Positions 1 to 4,758 of a stretch of DNA of 5,148 bases are shown here, piece after piece. The notes below the pieces were generated by a model, which was given only the letters and a program-made list of their open reading frames with translations, searched no databases and was not told where the DNA came from. A program made the position numbers and the translations under genes. This DNA is from Oscillospiraceae bacterium (GTDB lineage Bacteria; Bacillota_A; Clostridia; Oscillospirales; Oscillospiraceae). Location of the stretch: assembly GCA_024690695.1 (NCBI GenBank), contig JAILOS010000080.1, forward strand, positions 1 through 5,148, written 5' to 3'. Numbering within the stretch: position 1 is the first letter of the stretch; each line of letters begins with the position of its first letter.

Positions 1-1792
1 CCTCCGGGCTGCGGCCGGCAAGCTGCGCCTCGAAAGCCGCCCGCTTGCGCTCGAAGGCCTCGCGGCCCTCGCGCGCGACCTCCGCCTCGGCCTGCCGCAT
101 CTGCAGCAGCTCCGCGTGGCTGAGGCCCAGCAGCTTTTCCAGCGCCAGCTCCTCGTCGATCGAGTTTGTCCCGTAGAGCGCGCCGCCGTCCGTGCCCTGC
201 ACGCAGCGAATCCCCTCGCGCAGATACTGCTTGAGCGGGTGGTGCTCCAGGTCGCTGAGATTGTTCAGCCGCACGTTGCTCGTGAGCTGAAATTCCAGCA
301 CGGCGCGGCTTTCCAGCAGCTCCCCGATCAGCTTGCGGCCGCCGGGCGAGCGCAGGTTGCTGGTGTACAGTCCGTGGCCGATGCGCACACGCGGCATCGG
401 CTGGCCGGGGGCGAGCGCCTCGCGCACGCAGCGGATCGAGTTGCCCACGTTGCCGCGCAGGCTGTCGTTCTCGCCGGCGTGGATGCGGATCACGAAATCC
501 GGCTCCTCCGCCGCGATCGCGACGAGCTCGCGCAGCAGGCTCCGCAGCTCGCTGATGTCGTTGATCTCCTCGCCGACGATGTCGCTGCCGGCGATATAGG
601 GGTCGGCCGCGACGGCGCGCAGCACGCGCACGTTCTCGGCCAGATAGTCGTTCGGCGTCACCGCGTCGCGCACGATCGTCAGCGGCACGCGGCGGATGCC
701 GGCCAGAAAGCGCAGCGTCACGCCGGTCTCGCGCTCCACGGCCGGGAGCACCCCGTGGATCTGCCGCAGCGTCTCCGCCGCGCTCTCGCGTTTGGCCAGC
801 GCGGTGTCGGTGATCTCGGCGTATTCGATGCCGTAGCGCCGGTAGCTGCGCGCGATCCACAGGAGCTTGTCCTGAAAGAGCGTGTTGCGGGCGTACTCGG
901 CGCTCGCGCGGTCGCGGTCGATCTGCGCGAGGATCGCGGCGATGGCCCCGTCCGGAACGGTCTCCGGCGGGAGCTCCGCCACGCGCTCGGCGCAGGGCTG
1001 CCCCTTCGTGAACACGTAGCGGTAGAGATAGACCTTCTCGAGGTCGGCGAAGACGGCCTGCCCGTCCTTCGGCACGGCCAGCGAGAGGCGGATCTTCGCG
1101 ATGTTCTCCGCGGCGTCCGCGGGGTTGAGCATCAGGAGATCGGCGAAGTTAATGAAGCAGCTGTCGTCGATCCTGCGCTCCAGGTATTTCCCGGTGAGGG
1201 GGGAGCCGACAAAAGCCGCGGCCGCCGCCTCGCGCGCCTTCGCCAGCGCCTCGCTCTGGCGCGGCGTGCAGCGGAGACTGAGCTTTTTGATATAGTAGAG
1301 CGGATAGCGGATCTGGTGCCGGACACCGAGGGCGATCAGCACGTCGGGATCGAGGTTGCCGCTCATGTGCGTGTGCAGGTCCGTGCGGAACTTGCAGTCG
1401 CTGAAAATATAGGTCTTGACGATCGTCTTGGCCACGCTGAGCCGGTAGTCCTTCGTCTGGCTCATCAGCGCCTTTGAGATCGCCGGGATCGAGGCCTTCA
1501 TCTCCACGGAGCCGTCCGGGAAGATGTTGGCGATCTTGGTGTTGCCCATGCGGAAGACGTAGAGCTTCCGGTTGTCGCCGTCCACGTAGCAGGGCACGGC
1601 GCCGCGGATGACCATCAGGCCCTTCTCGTCCTGCGACAGCGGCAGCTCGCAGAGCGAGGCCAGATTGCGGATCAGATTGCCCGTCTTGTGATTGGGCGTG
1701 CGCAGCACGTAGGACAGCTCCTCCCCCTCCCGATCGAGATCGACGAGGATGTCCTTTTCTCTGTCCAGATAGAATCGTCCGAAAAACGCCAT
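1..1792 (-). CDS. Large adenosine deaminase-superfamily protein, C-terminus cut by window edge
   Basis: The frame is open from the ATG at 1792-1790 to the window edge, 597 codons with no stop. The adenosine deaminase metal-site motifs occur in family order: DLHTHMSGN (H140, H142), IHAGEND (H438, catalytic-type E441), RIGHG (H473), LTSN and GTDGG (metal-ligand Asp D535). By family knowledge these build a TIM-barrel zinc hydrolase that deaminates adenosine, AMP or a related purine, probably in the cytoplasm, since no signal peptide is seen. Oddities: about 135 residues of unrecognised, apparently beta-rich sequence precede the first motif; HxH and HAGE lie about 300 residues apart, against about 200 in classical adenosine deaminase; and the usual TDDP reads TDGG, losing the second Asp. 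The start is supported by GGAGGAG five bases upstream. The substrate is uncertain. A related amidohydrolase activity is possible, but the superfamily call is firm. Confidence 0.85.
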   Translation of the reverse strand, partial: MAFFGRFYLDREKDILVDLDREGEELSYVLRTPNHKTGNLIRNLASLCELPLSQDEKGLMVIRGAVPCYVDGDNRKLYVFRMGNTKIANIFPDGSVEMKASIPAISKALMSQTKDYRLSVAKTIVKTYIFSDCKFRTDLHTHMSGNLDPDVLIALGVRHQIRYPLYYIKKLSLRCTPRQSEALAKAREAAAAAFVGSPLTGKYLERRIDDSCFINFADLLMLNPADAAENIAKIRLSLAVPKDGQAVFADLEKVYLYRYVFTKGQPCAERVAELPPETVPDGAIAAILAQIDRDRASAEYARNTLFQDKLLWIARSYRRYGIEYAEITDTALAKRESAAETLRQIHGVLPAVERETGVTLRFLAGIRRVPLTIVRDAVTPNDYLAENVRVLRAVAADPYIAGSDIVGEEINDISELRSLLRELVAIAAEEPDFVIRIHAGENDSLRGNVGNSIRCVREALAPGQPMPRVRIGHGLYTSNLRSPGGRKLIGELLESRAVLEFQLTSNVRLNNLSDLEHHPLKQYLREGIRCVQGTDGGALYGTNSIDEELALEKLLGLSHAELLQMRQAEAEVAREGREAFERKRAAFEAQLAGRSPE

Positions 1793-1797
1793 AGTCT

Positions 1798-1804
1798 CTC
1801 CTCC
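1798..1804 (-). promoter_or_regulatory. Ribosome binding site of the deaminase-like gene
   Basis: On the minus strand this reads GGAGGAG, five bases before the ATG at 1792. It decides the start of the deaminase-like protein. The bases just upstream, GGCCGCCGGCC, could fold into a small GC hairpin next to the site, but this is weak evidence for regulation. Confidence 0.8.
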
Positions 1805-1827
1805 GGCCGGCGGCCTTTCTTTTTGTC

Positions 1828-1856
1828 AGACTATCCGAGTTTGCGCCGTTTGTCAA
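1828..1856 (-). promoter_or_regulatory. Promoter of the deaminase-like gene
   Basis: The minus strand carries a perfect -35 TTGACA (1856-1851), a 17-base spacer and a -10 TAGTCT (1833-1828). Transcription should start near 1821, leaving an untranslated leader of about 28 bases that contains the GGAGGAG site. The -35 lies only seven bases from the -35 of the divergent gluQ promoter. Confidence 0.75.
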
Positions 1857-1863
1857 GAAATCG

Positions 1864-1892
1864 TTTTCATTTTTCGCGCTTCGTGCTATACT
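1864..1892 (+). promoter_or_regulatory. Promoter of gluQ, extended -10 type
   Basis: A -10 TATACT lies at 1887-1892, preceded by TG at 1884-1885 (the extended -10 pattern TGnTATAnT). A weak -35, TTTTCA, lies at 1864-1869 with a 17-base spacer. The expected start of transcription (about 1898-1900) coincides with the ATG of gluQ at 1899, so the mRNA may have no leader. Confidence 0.6.
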
Positions 1893-1898
1893 CGGGCT

Positions 1899-2831
1899 AT
1901 GGAAACGAAAGTCGTCGGGCGCTTTGCGCCGAGCCCCTCGGGCTATCTGCATCTGGGCAACCTGCTGAGCCTGCTGCTGGCCTGGCTGGACTGCCGCGCT
2001 CTCGGGGGCGAGCTGGTTTTCCGGATGGAGGATCTGGACCCGGCCCGCTCGCGGGCGGACTATGCGCGCGCCATTGCGGAGGATCTGCGCTGGCTCGGGC
2101 TGGACTGGGATCGCGGCTGGCCGGACGAGGACTATGCGCAGTCTCGCCGCACGGCCCGCTACGAGGAGGTCTTTCGGGAGCTGCGCTCGCGCGGTCTGGT
2201 CTATCCCTGCTGGTGCAGCCGGGCCGAGCGGCTGGCCGCGGCCTCCGCGCCGCACCCGGGCGAGGCCGAGCACGACGGCGCCTGCCGCTGCCGGTCCCTC
2301 TCCCCGAAAGAACGGGAGGAACGCCTTCGCTCCGGAAGGCCGCCCGCCTGGAAGCTGCGCAGCCCGACTGGGCCGATCTCGCTGGAGGACGGACATTACG
2401 GCCTCGTCACGGCGGATCTCGCGCGCGACATGGGCGACTGTATCGTGCGCCGGGCCGACGGGGTCTTCGCCTATCAGCTCGCCGTCAGCGCGGACGACCG
2501 GCTCATGGGCGTCACGCGCGTCGTGCGCGGGCGCGACCTGCTCCCCTCGGCGCTGCGGCAGAAATGGCTGATCGAGACGCTCGGCGGCACGGCGCCGAGC
2601 TACTGTCACGCTCCGCTGCTGGTCGGGGCGGACGGCGGAAAGCTCTCCAAGCGGCTCGGCAGTCTGAGCACGCAGGAGCTCCGCAGGACTATGACGCCCG
2701 AGGCGCTGATCGGGCGGCTCGCCTTTCTGTGCGGGCTGCTGGAACGCGAGGAGCCCGTCTCCGCGCGCGAGCTGCTGACGGTCTTCTCCTGGGACAAGGT
2801 CGTGCGGGCGGATATTCCTCTGAACGATTGA
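1899..2831 (+). CDS. gluQ: Glutamyl-Q tRNA(Asp) synthetase
   Basis: This 310-residue paralogue of the glutamyl-tRNA synthetase catalytic domain lacks an anticodon-binding domain, matching the usual length of GluQ (YadB). By family knowledge it activates glutamate with ATP and attaches it to queuosine in the anticodon loop of tRNA-Asp. Visible signatures are RFAPSPSGYLHLGN near the N-terminus (HIGH-type motif H18-N21), FRMEDLDP (41-48) and KLSKR (248-252, KMSKS-type). A zinc site is suggested by C104, C106, H125 and C129; the family usually has Tyr where H125 stands. The start is fixed because RFAPSPSG must be included, yet no Shine-Dalgarno precedes it. The gene ends three bases before a terminator stem. 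It is not next to dksA, its common partner in gammaproteobacteria, and no queuosine genes are visible here. Confidence 0.93.
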   Translation: METKVVGRFAPSPSGYLHLGNLLSLLLAWLDCRALGGELVFRMEDLDPARSRADYARAIAEDLRWLGLDWDRGWPDEDYAQSRRTARYEEVFRELRSRGLVYPCWCSRAERLAAASAPHPGEAEHDGACRCRSLSPKEREERLRSGRPPAWKLRSPTGPISLEDGHYGLVTADLARDMGDCIVRRADGVFAYQLAVSADDRLMGVTRVVRGRDLLPSALRQKWLIETLGGTAPSYCHAPLLVGADGGKLSKRLGSLSTQELRRTMTPEALIGRLAFLCGLLEREEPVSARELLTVFSWDKVVRADIPLND

Positions 2832-2833
2832 AA

Positions 2834-2870
2834 ACGCCCTTTCCCGCAAGACGGGAAAGGGCGTCGTTTT
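2834..2870. terminator. Bidirectional intrinsic terminator
   Basis: A 13-bp perfect stem (2834-2846 with 2852-2864) encloses the loop CAAGA. On the plus strand it is followed by TTTT at 2867-2870. On the minus strand the AAAA at 2831-2834 gives a matching T run. It lies between the stop of gluQ and the stop of the convergent isomerase gene, so it can serve both units. Confidence 0.88.
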
Positions 2871-3557
2871 CTATCGGGCCGTGGGATACTCGCCGCAGAG
2901 CAGGCGGTAGGGCGGCTCGTCCTCCTCGATGCGCGGGAAGCGGCCGACCGGCGGGTTGAAACGGTTGTCCGTCAAATCGTCGTTGCATTGGCTCACCTCG
3001 CCCATCAGCACGGGGCCGCCGCCGGTCTCGACCGCGAAGTCGTGATACAGGCGCCGCGGGATGTGGATGCTCTCGCCCGGGCGCAGCCGGATCTGCGTGC
3101 CGGCGGGCACCGTGAAGCGGCGGCCGTCGCAGCGGACGGTCACCTCGCTCCCGCGGTCGATCTCCTCGTCCGGCAGAGAGCCGTATACCCGGATCAGCAC
3201 CGTTCCGCCGGCGCGGTTGATGATATCCTCGGTCTTGAACCAGTGGAAGTGCATCGGGGAGTACTGCCCTTCTCTCAGATACAGCAGCTTTTCCGCATAG
3301 ACCTTCGGGTAGGTCTCCGGCTTCATGCGGTTCCCGTTTCGGAGCGTGACGAGCGACAGCCCGACGCGCTTAAAGTCGCCCAGGCCGTAATCCGTAATGT
3401 CCCGGCCGAGCGCGCAGTCCCGGATCTCGTCGTAGTCCCGTCCGAGCTTCTCCCAGTCCGCCGGCGAAAAGCCGCAGAAAGGCGGCAGGGCGATCCGGCA
3501 GGCGCGGATCATGGCCTCCATCTCGCGCAGCGCCGCGTTGATCTCGCTTCTCTTCAT
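2871..3557 (-). CDS. D-lyxose/D-mannose ketol-isomerase family protein
   Basis: The 228-residue product matches the D-lyxose isomerase family (cupin fold, Lyx_isomer type) in length and motifs. Family members interconvert D-lyxose with D-xylulose and often D-mannose with D-fructose, using a divalent metal, usually manganese. The cupin metal motif is MHFHWFKTEDI (H103, H105, E110), with H172 in YHDF as the likely fourth ligand. RPGESIHIP (159-167) is the second cupin strand pair. No signal peptide is seen, so it is probably cytoplasmic. The start is the ATG at 3557-3555, preceded by GGAGGGGGA; an in-frame extension upstream is possible but would run deep into the phosphatase gene. Its ATG overlaps the phosphatase TGA as ATGA, which suggests translational coupling. 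The true sugar substrate cannot be read from sequence. Confidence 0.88.
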   Translation of the reverse strand: MKRSEINAALREMEAMIRACRIALPPFCGFSPADWEKLGRDYDEIRDCALGRDITDYGLGDFKRVGLSLVTLRNGNRMKPETYPKVYAEKLLYLREGQYSPMHFHWFKTEDIINRAGGTVLIRVYGSLPDEEIDRGSEVTVRCDGRRFTVPAGTQIRLRPGESIHIPRRLYHDFAVETGGGPVLMGEVSQCNDDLTDNRFNPPVGRFPRIEEDEPPYRLLCGEYPTAR

Positions 3558-4183
3558 GCTTCCCCCTCCAACCGAACGGGCACGCCCGCCTCGTTCAGCT
3601 CCCGCCGAAGCCGGGGCAGATCCCGGAAAAAGACCGTCCCGGGCATGCCGACGAAGGCGGCGCCGTCGACGTTCAGCGGGCTGTCGTCGATGAAAAAGCA
3701 CTCCGAGGGCTTAAGCGCGTATTCCTCGAACAGCTTCTCGTAGATCTCGTGCTGCGGCTTGAGCAGCCCCCAATCCGCCGAGACGATCAGCCCGTCAAAG
3801 CACTCGCTGCCCGGAATACGGCGGAAATACTCGTGCACGGCGCTCGTGGCGTTGGAGAGCAGGTAGATCCCGCAGCCGAGCCCCCGGAGCTCGCGGATCA
3901 GCTCCGCGACGCCCTCGATCGGATGCAGCTTGTCCTTCCACCAGTCGCGCACGCAGCGCTCCGCCGCGCCGTGGAGCTCCGGCGGCAGACGGCGGAGGAT
4001 GCGCGCCAGCCCCTCGGCCTGCGTCATCGTGCCGCGGTCCATCGACGCCCACTCGACGCCCTCGAACACCTCGCGGCGCAGACGTTTCGCGTCCGCTCCC
4101 GCGGTACCGCAGCGGGCGATGATCTCGTCCGGTTCCCAGTCGATGAGCACCCGGCCCATATCAAAGACGATATGCTTGATCAT
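3554..4183 (-). CDS. HAD-superfamily hydrolase, YihX-like sugar phosphatase
   Basis: This 209-residue protein has all four HAD motifs. Motif I is FDMGRVL with nucleophile D8; the usual second Asp is Gly, as in YihX-like members (FDLGNV). Motif II is LLSNAT (S110, N111), motif III is K142 in LLKPQ, and motif IV is FFIDDS (D166, D167). Residues about 15-85 form a helical cap of the small C1 type. By family knowledge such enzymes remove phosphate from small substrates; E. coli YihX acts on alpha-D-glucose 1-phosphate. The start at 4183 has AAAGGA nine bases upstream. It is the first gene of a two-gene operon with the isomerase, overlapping by four bases, so a sugar phosphate is the likely substrate (inference). 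A haloacid dehalogenase is an alternative but fits the context less well. Confidence 0.88.
   Translation of the reverse strand: MIKHIVFDMGRVLIDWEPDEIIARCGTAGADAKRLRREVFEGVEWASMDRGTMTQAEGLARILRRLPPELHGAAERCVRDWWKDKLHPIEGVAELIRELRGLGCGIYLLSNATSAVHEYFRRIPGSECFDGLIVSADWGLLKPQHEIYEKLFEEYALKPSECFFIDDSPLNVDGAAFVGMPGTVFFRDLPRLRRELNEAGVPVRLEGEA
3561..3569 (-). promoter_or_regulatory. Ribosome binding site of the isomerase gene, inside the phosphatase gene
   Basis: The minus strand reads GGAGGGGGA just before the ATG at 3557. It lies within the last codons of the phosphatase gene and settles the internal start of the isomerase over longer in-frame options. Confidence 0.75.
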
Positions 4184-4246
4184 AGTTTCATTTCCTTTGC
4201 GGCTTGTCGTCGGGCCGCCGCGTTGCTCCGGCGCCCCTGTATTTTT

Positions 4247-4275
4247 ATTATATCAGCTTTCGAGCCTCTGCGCAA
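4247..4275 (-). promoter_or_regulatory. Promoter of the phosphatase-isomerase operon
   Basis: The minus strand has a consensus -10 TATAAT (4252-4247) with an upstream TG (extended -10), a 17-base spacer and a weak -35 TTGCGC (4275-4270). Transcription should begin near 4240, about 57 bases before the phosphatase ATG. No obvious operator or riboswitch is seen in the leader. Confidence 0.75.
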
Positions 4276-4281
4276 GCCGTT

Positions 4282-4331
4282 GTCGCAGTCTCCGGCTCCC
4301 CTCTCTGTCGCAGCCGCCGGCTCCCCTCTCC
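4282..4331. repeat. 25-bp imperfect tandem duplication
   Basis: Two head-to-tail copies (4282-4306 and 4307-4331) match at 22 of 25 positions. Each begins GTCGCAG and continues with CCGGCTCCCCTCTC. The differences are at unit positions 8, 10 and 25. The pair lies just upstream of the phosphatase promoter -35. It is most likely a local slippage duplication; a binding site is possible but unsupported. Confidence 0.75.
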
Positions 4332-4547
4332 CGCGGCCCCGGCTTCGCTTTTTGCGGCCCGCCCCCTTGCGCGCGCCGCCGCTCGCCTTGACAGCGCCCG
4401 GCTTTTATGCTACATTGTCCTCACCCCGAGGCTTGCCGAAGCGGGGACGCTTGCGAGCGCCGCCGGGGGCGGGTTCCGGCATTTCTATGAGCAATTCTAA
4501 GACAATTTCATATCGTCGTTACCTCCCGCGAGGGAGTTAACATACAC
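4332..4547. other. Gene-free region between the operon promoter and tRNA-Ser
   Basis: No credible gene is seen in this part of the 4200-4547 intergenic region. It holds a plus-strand promoter (4388-4416) and small inverted repeats: CCCCG (4424-4428) with CGGGG (4442-4446), CGCT/AGCG around 4448-4459, and CTCCC (4523-4527) with GGGAG (4532-4536) around a GCGA tetraloop. It is probably the transcribed leader of the tRNA. Confidence 0.6.
4388..4416 (+). promoter_or_regulatory. Promoter, probably of tRNA-Ser
   Basis: A perfect -35 TTGACA (4388-4393) is followed after 17 bases by a -10 TACATT (4411-4416) with an extended TG at 4408-4409. The predicted start is near 4423. The next plus-strand gene is the tRNA, about 125 bases downstream, so the precursor would carry a long GC-rich 5' leader to be removed by RNase P. 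Confidence 0.7.
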
Positions 4548-4636
4548 GGAGGGTTACCGAAGCGGTCATAACGGGGCGGTCTTGAAAACCGTTAGGGCGA
4601 AAGTCCACGCGGGTTCGAATCCTGCACCCTCCGCCA
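4548..4636 (+). tRNA. tRNA-Ser, anticodon UGA
   Basis: The 89-base gene folds as a class II tRNA. The acceptor stem is GGAGGGT (4548-4554) with ACCCTCC (4626-4632), followed by discriminator G and encoded CCA (4634-4636). The anticodon stem GCGGT/ACCGT encloses CTTGAAA with anticodon TGA at 4583-4585, which reads UCN serine codons. The long variable arm GGGC-GAAA-GTCC marks it as serine type. The T arm carries the standard TTCGAAT loop. The encoded CCA and the neighbouring composition change make it a plausible integration site. Confidence 0.95.
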
Positions 4637-4642
4637 TAAAAG

Positions 4643-4682
4643 AAACCTCTTTTGTCTACCAAGACAAGAGAGGTTTTCTTTG
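4643..4682 (+). terminator. Intrinsic terminator of tRNA-Ser
   Basis: A 15-bp stem (4643-4657 with 4662-4676, one G-U pair) closes the loop ACCA and is followed by a T-rich tract TTTCTTTGT. It begins six bases after the tRNA CCA end, so it should end the tRNA transcript and separate it from the AT-rich gene downstream. Confidence 0.88.
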
Positions 4683-4690
4683 TAACCGGA

Positions 4691-4719
4691 TTGAACTAAT
4701 AATCTTTATCTGTTATAAC
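4691..4719 (+). promoter_or_regulatory. Promoter of the AT-rich partial gene
   Basis: A -35 TTGAAC (4691-4696), 17-base spacer and -10 TATAAC (4714-4719) with extended TG at 4711-4712 make a good sigma-A-type promoter. Transcription should begin near 4726, about 33 bases before the likely start of the downstream frame. It lies directly after the tRNA terminator. Confidence 0.7.
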
Positions 4720-4740
4720 TTAAGTAAGCTAAACTCTCCC

Positions 4741-4750
4741 AAGAAAGGAG
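4741..4750 (+). promoter_or_regulatory. Ribosome binding site before a non-standard start codon
   Basis: AAGAAAGGAG is a strong Shine-Dalgarno sequence. The codon at normal distance, eight bases on, is ATA (4759-4761) rather than ATG. The only standard start nearby in this frame, GTG at 4750-4752, shares its first base with the site and is too close for normal initiation. Confidence 0.7.
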
Positions 4751-4758
4751 TGATTCTC

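Noticed and set aside
116..1477. Plus-strand open frame of 453 codons
   Set aside because: It lies opposite the deaminase-like gene. The product is Ala/Arg/Val-rich with no motif, as expected of the antisense frame of a GC-rich gene, while the minus strand carries clear catalytic motifs.
1..1792. Assignment of the deaminase-like protein as RADAR RdrB
   Set aside because: Only the general deaminase motifs are shared. No RdrA-type ATPase gene lies in the window, and the neighbours on the visible side are housekeeping genes.
1149..2849. Minus-strand open frame of 566 codons spanning gluQ, the divergent promoters and part of the deaminase-like gene
   Set aside because: It is antisense to gluQ, out of frame with the deaminase-like gene and of low-complexity composition. 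It would run through both promoters. It is a GC-rich shadow.
1688..2959. Plus-strand open frame of 423 codons overlapping gluQ
   Set aside because: It is in a different frame from gluQ, crosses the terminator and is Arg/Gly/Ala-rich. No family features are seen.
3558..3701. N-terminal extension of the isomerase to position 3701
   Set aside because: The added residues are Arg-rich shadow of the phosphatase gene. The ATG at 3557 has a strong ribosome binding site, gives the normal family length and forms the ATGA overlap.
2988..4540. Plus-strand open frames opposite the isomerase and phosphatase genes
   Set aside because: They are antisense shadows with biased composition. The opposing frames have complete cupin and HAD motifs, ribosome binding sites and a coupled overlap.
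4487..4540. 17-codon leader-peptide-like frame (MSNSKTISYRRYLPRGS) before the tRNA
   Set aside because: It has no ribosome binding site and no downstream protein gene to control; the next gene is a tRNA.
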